Shown here: piece after piece, positions 17,635 through 26,167 of the stretch | Layout of the letters: the number at the start of each line of letters is the position of its first letter | Numbering within the stretch: position 1 is the stretch's first letter | Origin: Clostridium sp. Marseille-P2415 | Lineage (GTDB): Bacteria; Bacillota; Clostridia; Lachnospirales; Lachnospiraceae | Length of the DNA: 51,949 bases | Assembly: GCF_900155545.1 (NCBI RefSeq) | Contig: NZ_LT732526.1 | Location: 1,209,648 to 1,261,596, forward strand | Reading direction: 5' to 3' | Position numbers and translations under genes: made by a program | The notes under the pieces: model-generated | The model's database searches: none | The model's input: only the letters and a program-made list of their open reading frames with translations | Told to the model about the DNA's origin: nothing

Positions 17635-18735
17635 CTATAGTTTCTTACCATAATATTGATGGGATGTCTGTACAATGCGGCCATTCAACTCTAATTCCAG
17701 AAGGGCACTCATACAATCGTTTACAGACAATCCGCTTAAAGCTATAATCTCTTCCAGATTCTTCGGTTGCAAATCTAGGCAACTATACACCATTTTTTCT
17801 TTTTTGGCAAGCCCGTTCTCACTTTTTTCATGAACTCTTAATATTTTACCGTTCCTTAATTCGAAATATTCCAGCACTGCATCCGGGCTCAGCAAAACTC
17901 CGGCACCATCGCTGATAAGCCGGTTGCAGCCTGCACTTAAGGGATCTGTCACCCTTCCGGGAAGGGCAAATATTTCTTTTCCCTGTTCCAGCCCCAGATT
18001 TGCAGTAATCAGGGATCCGCTTTTTTCCCGGGCTTCGATCACCAGAATCACATCGGAGAGCCCACTGATAATCCGGTTTCTCATTGGAAAATTGCAGGGC
18101 CTGGGGGCTTCCCCCGGCATAAACTCCGTGAGTATCCCGCCCTGCCCGGTCATCCGTTCATATAATCCATAATTTTCCCTTGGATAACAGATATTGATTC
18201 CGCACCCTAATACTCCATAAGTGTCGCCACCGGCTTCCAGTGCTCCCTGATGTCCTGCTCCGTCTATCCCGCAGGCCAGTCCGCTGATGATCTGGACTCC
18301 TGCTCCCGAAAGTTCTCTGGCCAGATATGCAGCCATCTGTTTTCCGTAGTTGGTACAGTTCCTGGCTCCAATCACGGCTGCTGCCGGTCTTTCATCCTCA
18401 GGCAGCTTTCCCTTTAAAAAAATCCACATGGGAAATCCATGAATTGCAAGAAGGCGCTTCGGATATTCCTCATCATGCGGCGTAACAAAGCGGATTCCTT
18501 TGTTTTGCATGCCTTCCAGTTCTTTTCTGTAAGTATGAAACCTTTGTTTGTATTCATCAAAAAAAGAAGCTTCCGCCTGATTGAAAAATCCTGACTGCGC
18601 TAATTCTTTTCCTTCTATATTATATATTCTTTTATAGCTGCCCATGTGGTCATAAAGTTTCTTAATTTTCACTGCTCCCAGGACCGGAACATGGCAGAGC
18701 CAGTACAAGTACTCCAGTTCTTCATGATTGTCCAT
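17635..18735 (-). CDS. dprA: DNA-processing protein DprA/Smf
   Basis: A Rossmann-fold protein that loads RecA onto incoming single-stranded DNA in transformable bacteria. The core motif A-V-I-G-A-R-N-C-T-x-Y-G-x-x-x-A begins near residue 120, followed by ISGLACGIDGAGHQGALE and the G-V-L-G-C-G-I-N-x-x-Y-P-R-E-N stretch. A C-terminal winged-helix segment (NLEEIIALSGLSVNDCMSALLELELNGRIVQ) is present. The product has 366 residues. Its start overlaps the 3' end of comM by 14 bases, and GGGGAGG precedes the ATG. Confidence 0.95.
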   Translation of the reverse strand: MDNHEELEYLYWLCHVPVLGAVKIKKLYDHMGSYKRIYNIEGKELAQSGFFNQAEASFFDEYKQRFHTYRKELEGMQNKGIRFVTPHDEEYPKRLLAIHGFPMWIFLKGKLPEDERPAAAVIGARNCTNYGKQMAAYLARELSGAGVQIISGLACGIDGAGHQGALEAGGDTYGVLGCGINICYPRENYGLYERMTGQGGILTEFMPGEAPRPCNFPMRNRIISGLSDVILVIEAREKSGSLITANLGLEQGKEIFALPGRVTDPLSAGCNRLISDGAGVLLSPDAVLEYFELRNGKILRVHEKSENGLAKKEKMVYSCLDLQPKNLEEIIALSGLSVNDCMSALLELELNGRIVQTSHQYYGKKL

Positions 18736-20269
18736 AAATTCCTCCCCAATATTTTCCTTCCATGCTTCGCAAGCCTGCCGCTTCCGACAGATGATTTTTT
18801 GTAATCTTGTCAGATTGCTCTAAATCCGCGATGGTCCTGGATACCTTAAGTATCTTCTCATAACCTCTTGCGCTAAGTCCCAGCCTGTCATAAATCTTTT
18901 TCAAAAAATCTCTTTCTCTTTTCCCCAGGATGCAGAATTGCTCGATCTGGGACTTATTCATGGCGCTGTTAAAATAAATTCCGCGTCCCTCAAACCGCTC
19001 CTTTTGAATCCTTCTTGCCGCTTCCACCCGTTTCCGTATGGAAGCGGATGATTCTCCGCCTCTTCCCTCCTGCAATTCTTCATATGTAATAGCTCCCGAT
19101 TCCGCACAAATATCAATCCGGTCCAGCAGCGGCTTTGAAATCCTGCTTAAATATTTACGTACCTGCTGCTCAGAACATCTGCATCTGGTCCGGTCCGGAT
19201 AAAAGCCGCAGGGACAGGGATTCATAGCAGCCGCCAACATGAAATCCGCGGGAAATTCATACGCTCCAAACATTCTGGATATGGTTATTTTCCCCTCTTC
19301 AAGAGGCTGCCTCAGGATCTCTAAGGTATTTTTTTGAAATTCGGGTAATTCATCCAGAAACAGAACGCCTCCGGATGCCAGGGAGATTTCACCTGGTTTT
19401 GGTATTCTTCCTCCGCCGGCTAAAGCCTGGGGGCTGATCGTATGGTGGGGACTGCGGAAGGGCCGTCTTGCCATCATGGGCGTATCCTGGGAAAGCAGGC
19501 CGCATACGCTGTAAATCTTTGATATCCCGATGGTCTCATCCACGGATAGGGAAGGCATAATGGTTGGGATTCGTTTGGCGATCATGGTCTTTCCAGTTCC
19601 GGCAGGACCGATGTAGAGAATATTGTGCATGCCGGCTACAGCCACCTCCGTGGCCCGTCTTAAGAAAAGCTGTCCTCCAACCTCTGAATAATCAACGTCA
19701 TAGTTCTCTGACTGCCCCGTGAACCTGTTCAGACTGCTGCAGACTGTTTTTTGTTTTTTGGGGGAATGAAGCTGATCCGTTAAATCCTTCAAGCTTTCTA
19801 CCCCGATAATTTCCATTCCTTCTATTATCAAACCCTCTCTAACGTTTTCTCCGGGAAGAAAACATCTGTGCTTTCCGTCTTTTTTTGCAGCCGCAGTAAT
19901 CGAGAGCGCTCCCCGTACCGGCTTGATTTGCCCATCCAAGCCCAATTCCCCGGAAATGACACAATTTAGCAAAACAGAGGGTTCTACCATACCGGAAGCC
20001 GCCAGAATCGCGATAGCGATAGGCAGATCAAAGGCGGTTCCTTCTTTACGGATGTCAGCAGGCGACAAATTAATGGTGACCTTTCTTGCAGGGAGTCGAA
20101 AACCGGAGTTTTTAAGTGCTGTCCTCACCCGGTCCTGAGCCTCTTTCACCTCAGAAGACAGATAACCTACCATGGAAAAACCGGGGAGCCCATCACTTAC
20201 ATCCGCCTCAACCAGGATCGGAACCCCTTCCACTCCTGTAATACCCACACTATGAACTTTACTGTACAA
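18722..20269 (-). CDS. YifB/ComM family Mg-chelatase-like AAA ATPase
   Basis: An AAA+ ATPase of the YifB/ComM group; ComM in Vibrio promotes branch migration during transformation. The N-terminal ChlI-like (Lon-protease-like) domain reads VEADVSDGLPGFSMVGYLSSEVKEAQDRVR. Walker A is GPAGTGKTMIAKR and Walker B is GVLFLDELPEF. The C-P-C-G-F-Y-P-D-R-T-R-C-R-C zinc-like cluster and the C-terminal Mg-chelatase lid follow. The start is taken as TTG at 20269 (MYSKVHSVGITG) because AAAGGAG lies 7 bases upstream of it; a second in-frame TTG at 20287 precedes that site. The product has 515 residues. Confidence 0.93.
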   Translation of the reverse strand: MYSKVHSVGITGVEGVPILVEADVSDGLPGFSMVGYLSSEVKEAQDRVRTALKNSGFRLPARKVTINLSPADIRKEGTAFDLPIAIAILAASGMVEPSVLLNCVISGELGLDGQIKPVRGALSITAAAKKDGKHRCFLPGENVREGLIIEGMEIIGVESLKDLTDQLHSPKKQKTVCSSLNRFTGQSENYDVDYSEVGGQLFLRRATEVAVAGMHNILYIGPAGTGKTMIAKRIPTIMPSLSVDETIGISKIYSVCGLLSQDTPMMARRPFRSPHHTISPQALAGGGRIPKPGEISLASGGVLFLDELPEFQKNTLEILRQPLEEGKITISRMFGAYEFPADFMLAAAMNPCPCGFYPDRTRCRCSEQQVRKYLSRISKPLLDRIDICAESGAITYEELQEGRGGESSASIRKRVEAARRIQKERFEGRGIYFNSAMNKSQIEQFCILGKRERDFLKKIYDRLGLSARGYEKILKVSRTIADLEQSDKITKNHLSEAAGLRSMEGKYWGGIYGQS

Positions 20270-20382
20270 AGCTGCTTCTCCTTTCAATATTCAGTTTCTG
20301 AATGAATGCCGTTGGAAAAATAATGCAGAAACGCATCTGGAATGTTCCTAATCCGGAACCTGACTTTAGGATAACTGATAAA

Positions 20383-20425
20383 GCGGAAAAAAGCAAGTTT
20401 TTTCTCTCCACTGACTTTTTTCCGC
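20383..20425. terminator. Perfect 11-bp inverted repeat, probable terminator of repair operon
   Basis: GCGGAAAAAAG (20383-20393) and CTTTTTTCCGC (20415-20425) pair perfectly. It lies 43 bases beyond the stop at 20469. The U-run is inside the stem rather than after it, so termination efficiency is uncertain. Confidence 0.5.
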
Positions 20426-20468
20426 TGATCATCGTGAATGATTACCTAACCGCACCATAACCCGGGAA

Positions 20469-21245
20469 TCAGTTATCTTTTAAGCCATTAGAAAATTCCG
20501 GCATGTAAGACCGGTAACGGAGTGGCATGTGGTTACGCTGACAGACCGGATTTGTCCGTTCCTTTATGGAAATACTTCTTCTGAAGCACTTATAAAGCTC
20601 CTCATATTCGTCCTCTAACGATGCCTTCTTAAGCCGTTCTTCCCATTCTTCCGAAATGAAATCCGCCAAAAACCACGGCCGCAAAGCCGGATGAAGAGCT
20701 GCTTTTTTCCTGTTTTCATCATATAAAACCCAATTTTCCCCTGACAGCCGGTCCGCAAAATGTGGAGCCAGAAGAACAAGCACATCATTCTTTGGCCCGA
20801 TCCTGCTCACCAAAAGATCTCCCTCCATCTCCACAAAACGCACAAAACCGGTAAGCAGATGGGTCTCATTGTCTATATGGCGGCACATCTGAAAAATATC
20901 ATATACCTCTTGTACCTGAAGCATATTGACAACACCTGCTCCTATATGGAAACCATAAATCAGGAAACGGTAAATCTTATCCGCACGGTCCGCCTCTTTA
21001 CTCAAAGCCGCCTTATAAACAGCGATATAGGCATCCTCCGAGATTTTCTTCCTGATTGCCTCTGCCACCTTATCTGCATTCCGGGCATCAACAGGAACAT
21101 CGATGTATTGGCAGAATAACTCCATGGTATCTTCATCCCCCATAAGTCTCAGTTTTACATTGGAATGGCCCTTTCTGCCTGTCCATGCGGCATATACGCC
21201 GCTAAGGATTCCTTCCACGCTGTTTTCACACAAATAGACAGTCAT
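20469..21245 (-). CDS. TIGR03915-family putative DNA repair/metabolism protein (DUF4130)
   Basis: The 258-residue product matches the TIGR03915 pattern: an N-terminal MTVYLCENSVEGILSGVYAAW, a central helical stretch with R-F-V-E-M-E-G-D-L-L-V-S-R-I-G-P-K-N-D-V, and a C-terminal P-H-F-A-D-R-L block typical of DUF4130. The biochemical role is not established; the family always travels with the radical-SAM partner encoded immediately upstream. Its start codon overlaps the partner stop in an ATGA (21242-21245), so the two are translationally coupled. No membrane segments or signal peptide are seen. The operon is preceded by LexA-type boxes, which supports a role in the DNA-damage response. Confidence 0.88.
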   Translation of the reverse strand: MTVYLCENSVEGILSGVYAAWTGRKGHSNVKLRLMGDEDTMELFCQYIDVPVDARNADKVAEAIRKKISEDAYIAVYKAALSKEADRADKIYRFLIYGFHIGAGVVNMLQVQEVYDIFQMCRHIDNETHLLTGFVRFVEMEGDLLVSRIGPKNDVLVLLAPHFADRLSGENWVLYDENRKKAALHPALRPWFLADFISEEWEERLKKASLEDEYEELYKCFRRSISIKERTNPVCQRNHMPLRYRSYMPEFSNGLKDN

Positions 21246-22570
21246 CTCTGCATTCCTCCCGGCCCTGATAAAGCGGGTAAATTCATGTCATCAAACAGGG
21301 AAAGCTGCCGGAAAGTTCCTGTTGACCCGATATCCCATATCTTTTTCTGTTCATCACCAATCAGATGGCTGGAAATATAATCTTCCTCAATCTTAACCGG
21401 ATACATCATACGGCCGGAACAGGTAATAAAATATAGGGCCCGTTTCAGTACCACACCGATCTTTTTTAAAGCGTCAAAATCCAGGGGGGCGTTCCTTCTG
21501 GCCGCTATAATGCGCTTCGCGGACTTCACTCCCATTCCGGGAACTCTCAAAAGGGTGTAGTAATCCGCCCGATTCACTTCCACCGGAAATAATTCCAAAT
21601 GGCGTAAAGCCCAGTCGCACTTTGGGTCCAGCAATACATTAAAGTTGGGACGTTCTTCGGAAAGCAGTTCCCCCGCCTGAAATCCATAAAAACGCATAAG
21701 CCAATCTGCCTGGTAAAGCCTGTGTTCCCGCAAAAGAGGCGGGCCTCCGGGAAGGGATGGCAGGCTGCTGTCCCGATTGACCGGAACAAAGGCAGAGTAA
21801 AAGACCCTTTTTAAGTCATAATTCTGATAAAGTGCTTCTGCCACCATCATCATCTGGAAATCATTTTCCGGAGTCGCACCCACAATCATCTGAGTGCTCT
21901 GCCCCGCCGGCACAAAAGCCGGAGCTTTCCGATATTCCATCAGCTCATACCGATTCACGGCAATTCCCTTCTGTATCTGCTTCATTGGCATAAGGATCTT
22001 GCTCCTGCTCTTTCCCGGAGCCAGCTTCTTAAGGCCCTCTGCCGTAGGAAGCTCCAGATTGATGCTCATACGGTCTGTTAGAAAACCGGTTTTTTCTATC
22101 AAAACCGGATCAGCACCGGGTATGGCCTTTACGTGAATATATCCGTGAAAATGATATTCCTCCCGCAGTTTTTTAAGAGTCTGGTATATTAAATCCATGG
22201 TAAAATCGGCACTGTAAAGAACTCCGGAGCTTAAAAACAGTCCTTCAATGTAATTGCGGCGGTAAAACTGAATGGTCAGCTGGCATACCTCATCCGGCGT
22301 AAAAGCGGTTCTCACCACATCGTTGGAACAACGGTTAATGCAATATTTGCAGTCATAGATACACTGGTTGGTAAATAATATCTTCAACAGGGAAATGCAC
22401 CTGCCGTCTGCAGAAAAGCTGTGGCAGATCCCGGCCGCCGCCGTATTCCCAAGAGTTCCGGCCTTTCCTTTGCGGTCTACCCCGCTGGAGGTACAGGCAA
22501 CATCGTATTTTGCAGCATCCGATAATATCTCAAGCTTCTTCTGAACGCTTAATTCATCCTGAATCAACAT
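21242..22570 (-). CDS. TIGR03916-family putative DNA modification/repair radical SAM protein
   Basis: A radical S-adenosylmethionine enzyme of 442 residues. The 4Fe-4S cluster motif CIYDCKYC (C-x3-C-x2-C) lies near residue 70, and an L-F-L-S-S-G-V stretch follows the first barrel strand. Near the C-terminus is a helix-hairpin-helix, L-L-R-V-P-G-M-G-V-K-S-A-K-R-I-I, as in DNA-binding repair proteins. A GAGGTGAG site precedes the ATG. The substrate is unknown; the spore photoproduct lyase analogy is only loose. The gene is the first of a two-gene operon, and its promoter is flanked by two LexA-type boxes. Confidence 0.92.
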   Translation of the reverse strand: MLIQDELSVQKKLEILSDAAKYDVACTSSGVDRKGKAGTLGNTAAAGICHSFSADGRCISLLKILFTNQCIYDCKYCINRCSNDVVRTAFTPDEVCQLTIQFYRRNYIEGLFLSSGVLYSADFTMDLIYQTLKKLREEYHFHGYIHVKAIPGADPVLIEKTGFLTDRMSINLELPTAEGLKKLAPGKSRSKILMPMKQIQKGIAVNRYELMEYRKAPAFVPAGQSTQMIVGATPENDFQMMMVAEALYQNYDLKRVFYSAFVPVNRDSSLPSLPGGPPLLREHRLYQADWLMRFYGFQAGELLSEERPNFNVLLDPKCDWALRHLELFPVEVNRADYYTLLRVPGMGVKSAKRIIAARRNAPLDFDALKKIGVVLKRALYFITCSGRMMYPVKIEEDYISSHLIGDEQKKIWDIGSTGTFRQLSLFDDMNLPALSGPGGMQR

Positions 22571-22580
22571 TTTCTCACCT

Positions 22581-22594
22581 CGAACATACGTTCT
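22581..22594. promoter_or_regulatory. LexA-type box 1
   Basis: CGAACATACGTTCT matches the Gram-positive LexA consensus CGAAC-N4-GTTCG in 13 of 14 positions. It sits between the transcription start region and the start codon of the radical-SAM gene. Confidence 0.8.
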
Positions 22595-22601
22595 TTTCTC
22601 T

Positions 22602-22630
22602 ATCGTAGCACATTTCAGTCACTTTTTCAA
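22602..22630 (-). promoter_or_regulatory. Promoter of the radical-SAM repair operon
   Basis: TTGAAA (22625-22630) and TACGAT (22602-22607) on the minus strand have a 17-base spacer and a TGC extension. One LexA-type box lies on each side. Confidence 0.75.
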
Positions 22631-22637
22631 GCATTTT

Positions 22638-22651
22638 TGAATATATGTTCG
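22638..22651. promoter_or_regulatory. LexA-type box 2 (degenerate)
   Basis: Read on the minus strand, CGAACATATATTCA keeps the CGAAC half-site exactly and has one mismatch in the core of the second (ATTC for GTTC). It ends 8 bases upstream of the -35 element. Confidence 0.6.
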
Positions 22652-22683
22652 TCTCGTCCCCGCACTCCCTTGTCTTTAAAGCA

Positions 22684-22740
22684 AAAAAGAGTAACCGAAA
22701 AAGACGGCAGCAATAGAACCCGCCGTCCTTTTTGGTTACT
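22684..22740 (-). terminator. Intrinsic terminator after galE
   Basis: AGTAACC (from 22690) followed by an A-run and GACGGC pairs with GCCGTCC, a T-run and GGTTACT ending at 22740. The stem is long with small bulges, and the minus strand ends in TTTTTTGC. It separates galE from the repair operon. Confidence 0.85.
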
Positions 22741-22787
22741 CCATTCTGTATATGGAACTTAAAGCCCGCTTTAAGGCCTTAATTTTT

Positions 22788-23807
22788 TTATTCCACGTAT
22801 CCTTCCGGATTGTTTTTCTGCCAATTCCAGGAATCATGGCACATGTCTTTTAAATTCCGTTCTGCTTTCCAGCCAAGCTCCTGCTTCGCTTTTAAAGGAT
22901 CCGCATAACACTGCGGAATATCCCCCGGCCTTCTATCCTTCATCACATAAGGAATCTTCAAACCATTGGCCTCTTCAAACGCATGGATCACATCTAAAAC
23001 GCTGTAGCCGGTACCCGTACCGAGGTTGTAAATCCAGACGCCGCCCTCATTATCAGCCATTTTCTTTAAAGCCTTTACATGACCGTCTGCCAAATCCACT
23101 ACATGGATATAATCACGTACACAGGTGCCATCCGGTGTATCATAATCGCTGCCGAATACGCCCAGACACTCCAGCTTTCCTACTGCCACCTGGGTGATGT
23201 AAGGCAGCAGATTATTGGGAATTCCCTTTGGATTCTCACCGATACGGCCGGATTTATGAGCTCCGATGGGATTGAAATAACGCAATAGCATTACCTTCCA
23301 CTCCGGATCAGCCGTATGTAAATCAGTTAAAATCTGTTCCAGCATCCCCTTGGTCCGCCCGTAAGGATTAGTAATCTCACCCTTGGGACACTCCTCCGTA
23401 ATCGGAATAAATGCCGGATCTCCGTATACTGTGGCAGAAGAACTGAATACAATGCTCTTCACCCCGTGGTCTCTCATTACATCACAAAGCACCAGAGTTC
23501 CCGTAATATTGTTATGATAATATTCCAAAGGCTTACCGACTGACTCTCCGACCGCTTTCAGGCCTGCAAAGTGAATCACCGCATCAATAATTTCCTCATC
23601 AAAAATCTGGTCTATCACATTCCGGTCCAATAAATCTGCCTCATAAAAAGTCAGCCTCTTCCCCGTGATTTCCATCACTCTTTCCATGGATTCCCTGCAG
23701 GAATTGCATAGATTATCAACGACCACTACATCATAACCTGCATTTAAAAGTTCCACACAGGTATGGCTGCCAATATATCCGGCGCCTCCAGTAACCAAAA
23801 TCGACAT
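22788..23807 (-). CDS. galE: UDP-glucose 4-epimerase
   Basis: An NAD-dependent epimerase that interconverts UDP-glucose and UDP-galactose. The N-terminal [12 protein letters not shown] binds NAD. The catalytic Ser-x-Tyr-x-x-x-Lys is visible as S-S-S-A-T-V-Y-G and [10 protein letters not shown]-terminal [14 protein letters not shown] segment binds the nucleotide sugar. The 339-residue length is standard. GGAGG lies 8 bases upstream of the ATG. The gene has its own promoter and terminator, so it appears monocistronic. Confidence 0.96.
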   Translation of the reverse strand: MSILVTGGAGYIGSHTCVELLNAGYDVVVVDNLCNSCRESMERVMEITGKRLTFYEADLLDRNVIDQIFDEEIIDAVIHFAGLKAVGESVGKPLEYYHNNITGTLVLCDVMRDHGVKSIVFSSSATVYGDPAFIPITEECPKGEITNPYGRTKGMLEQILTDLHTADPEWKVMLLRYFNPIGAHKSGRIGENPKGIPNNLLPYITQVAVGKLECLGVFGSDYDTPDGTCVRDYIHVVDLADGHVKALKKMADNEGGVWIYNLGTGTGYSVLDVIHAFEEANGLKIPYVMKDRRPGDIPQCYADPLKAKQELGWKAERNLKDMCHDSWNWQKNNPEGYVE

Positions 23808-23840
23808 TATATTATCCTCCTTCTAAGATGACTTAAGACT

Positions 23841-23869
23841 ATTATAAGCAGAGATAAGGAAAATAACAA
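23841..23869 (-). promoter_or_regulatory. Promoter of galE
   Basis: TTGTTA (23864-23869) and a perfect TATAAT (23841-23846) on the minus strand have a 17-base spacer. It is about 35 bases upstream of the start codon. Confidence 0.8.
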
Positions 23870-23881
23870 TGCAGAATTCTT

Positions 23882-23901
23882 AAAAAAACATTAGTTTTTT
23901 T
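23882..23901 (-). terminator. A/T hairpin after the coiled-coil gene, possible weak terminator
   Basis: AAAAAAAC, loop ATTA, GTTTTTTT forms a perfect 8-bp stem made almost entirely of A-T pairs, about 20 bases past the stop at 23921. Its low stability makes the call tentative. Confidence 0.4.
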
Positions 23902-23920
23902 AGTCGGAAACCCCTGTTTT

Positions 23921-26167
23921 TTAAAAAATGGAGGTAATGGACTTACATATTTTCCGTAAAATATTTCCAATGCGGTGAAAAACATTTCCATCCGGATGGA
24001 AATCCTCATCCACTTTGGCTGATGCCTCTTCCGCCTTATCCTTAATTTCCTCAGTTCGCAGAATCATCTGGATGCTCCGGGGAGATGGATTCTTTTCCGA
24101 TGTCATGGATACCGGGGAAGCTTCTAAATCAACGTTTAAGATGGTGGTATCTTCTATCGTGTACTCATCCCATTTATCATCAATCGTGCCCTTAATGGTA
24201 TCCTTGGCGTTTCTCAATATATCCGTCTGGTTTAAGCCGTTCCCTGCTTCGTCCAACGCACCTGCCAGGCCGTTTAAGGTTTTTTCCGTGCTGCCGTTTA
24301 AGGAATCTCCTACTGTCTTCATCTGGTTCTCCAGAGAACGGAAGAATACATTCATGGAATCCACGCTTCTGGAGGCGCTGTCCGTCATCTTTCCCACATC
24401 ATTCAAAGTGGCAATCAAATCATCATGGTGGCGGTTTAAAATGCCATTCAGCTCATCCACAGAGCCTATTAAGTCATCTGCAGTATCACAGATATTACCC
24501 ACAGCACTGGCTGCGCCCAGGGCTCCGTCAACAGCACCGTTTATGTAGCCCTTTTCTGAGTATATATCCGTTAAAAGCATTTCTGTCATTCCCAGCATAT
24601 CTCCCAGGTCTCCAGTCAGGCCCGCACCGCTGTTAACAATCTGCGGAAGAAGCTGGGCCAGAGGGCCCGCGGCCTCCAGCATGGCCTTGGAAGCTGCGCC
24701 CGGCGTGGCAGTCTGACCGGTTCCCAGGGAAGAGGCCAGATAGCCGGTAAGAGCCTCAATTTCCGTTACAGAGTAGTCCTTTTCATTAAATAAGTAGGAC
24801 GATATCTCATCCTCGTCCGCCAGTCCCTCACCTTTTAGTTCCTGTATCAATTCCTCTAAGTCCTCTTCATCCGCAAATCCCGCTGCCGATGTCTCCAGAG
24901 TGCCGGCCAATGCCGCCAGCTGGGGAAGGGCCTGCCCAAGTTCCGCCAGCTCTTTTGCCAGCTTCTGCTGCTGGGCCGTCAAGGTGCTTAAACGCACTTC
25001 TATCTTTTTCACCTGTGCGAAAAATGCCTGCGACTTCAAATCCGCCTGGGAGCCGCGCGTCATTTTACGCAGTTCTTCCACTTCATCTCTCAAATCCCTG
25101 ACATTGTCCTGCAAATCGCCCAGATCCGGTGACAGATCATCAAGAATCGCCACCATATGATTTGTCTGGGCTCTGATATCATTTAAGGCGTTCTTTGCAT
25201 TCTGTGTGTGATTATAAAATGGCTTTAAGGTCTGGGATAAATCATCAAGCGCTGCCAGAGCCTCATCGGCATTCTGATACACCTTTCCCTTGGAATCGGC
25301 AAATATCTGTCTGGTACGGTCCAGTCCTCTGAGACCGTTTGCTGTATCGTCGATGCTTTTCTGCATATTTCCCATGGTGTCCAAAACCACATCCAGGCTG
25401 TCGCTGATGGAATCCGCCGAATCCTCAACTGTTTCCTTGGCATCCCTTAAATCCGCAACCTTATCAAGCTGACTCACCGTTAACGGAACCATCGCAAATA
25501 CCAAGCCGGAAAACTTGAAATCCTCCGTGCCGATACGGATGGAATAATGGCCTTCTTCCCCGGGAAGAGCAAAGAAAACCACCGTGTTTAAATTGCCGAC
25601 CGTCTGAACCTGGGCTCCTTCTGCCTCCAGGCTTAAGTTTTTATCCATATCCACAACTGTGCTGGCCATCAGGGTCATGTTATTCCGGTAGTAATCCGAA
25701 AGTCCCTTGTTTGGAGTCAGATCCACATTGACCTCTATAAGCCCCTTTTCTCCGGCCAGTTCCTCAGCCTTTCTGTCCACCCCGTTTAAGCGGTATCCGA
25801 CTTTGATATCCCAGGGAAGCCGTGCCTTTTCTACCTCGGTCTGCCCTTCAAAATAAAACTGGCTTCCAGCCTCTTCCGGCGTAAAGGTGATGGAACCATC
25901 CGCTCCTATGAGAGGGGTGGAATGATCCGTCAGGTTTATGACCTTATCATAGGTACCGTAATCCACTACCTTACTGTTGCCATTCAGCCGGTAATTCTTG
26001 ACAATGCTGCTTTCCTTTATCCCCCCATAGGGATCCATGGTCACATAAAGGGTCTCATCGCACTGAGGGATATCCGGCGATGCCACAGCCGGCAGCACGG
26101 ACTGAAGGGAGAAAATTGCCGCCATGCCCATGCTTAAGATTCTTTTACTCTTCTTCATGATCATCAT
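23921..26167 (-). CDS. Secreted coiled-coil protein paired with MMPL transporter (YhgE/Pip-like)
   Basis: A protein of about 748 residues, beginning with a basic segment and a hydrophobic signal sequence (ILSMGMAAIFSLQSVLPAVAS). Two beta-rich segments follow, then several long helical stretches with regular Leu/Asp/Ala heptads, resembling the X-x-x-Leu-x-x-Gly repeats of YhgE/Pip-like partners of MMPL exporters. The C-terminus (HRIGNILRKICKSITSIF) is amphipathic with no clear membrane helix. The start is ambiguous between Met codons at 26167, 26164 and 26158, all downstream of GAGGAAAGGA; 26167 is used here. It overlaps the transporter gene by 23 bases. A role in envelope export is inferred from position only. 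Confidence 0.75.
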   Translation of the reverse strand: MMIMKKSKRILSMGMAAIFSLQSVLPAVASPDIPQCDETLYVTMDPYGGIKESSIVKNYRLNGNSKVVDYGTYDKVINLTDHSTPLIGADGSITFTPEEAGSQFYFEGQTEVEKARLPWDIKVGYRLNGVDRKAEELAGEKGLIEVNVDLTPNKGLSDYYRNNMTLMASTVVDMDKNLSLEAEGAQVQTVGNLNTVVFFALPGEEGHYSIRIGTEDFKFSGLVFAMVPLTVSQLDKVADLRDAKETVEDSADSISDSLDVVLDTMGNMQKSIDDTANGLRGLDRTRQIFADSKGKVYQNADEALAALDDLSQTLKPFYNHTQNAKNALNDIRAQTNHMVAILDDLSPDLGDLQDNVRDLRDEVEELRKMTRGSQADLKSQAFFAQVKKIEVRLSTLTAQQQKLAKELAELGQALPQLAALAGTLETSAAGFADEEDLEELIQELKGEGLADEDEISSYLFNEKDYSVTEIEALTGYLASSLGTGQTATPGAASKAMLEAAGPLAQLLPQIVNSGAGLTGDLGDMLGMTEMLLTDIYSEKGYINGAVDGALGAASAVGNICDTADDLIGSVDELNGILNRHHDDLIATLNDVGKMTDSASRSVDSMNVFFRSLENQMKTVGDSLNGSTEKTLNGLAGALDEAGNGLNQTDILRNAKDTIKGTIDDKWDEYTIEDTTILNVDLEASPVSMTSEKNPSPRSIQMILRTEEIKDKAEEASAKVDEDFHPDGNVFHRIGNILRKICKSITSIF

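Noticed and set aside
20289-20303. ATTCAG-TTT-CTGAAT dyad before comM as an SOS or competence operator
   Set aside because: It does not match the LexA consensus and no known competence box.
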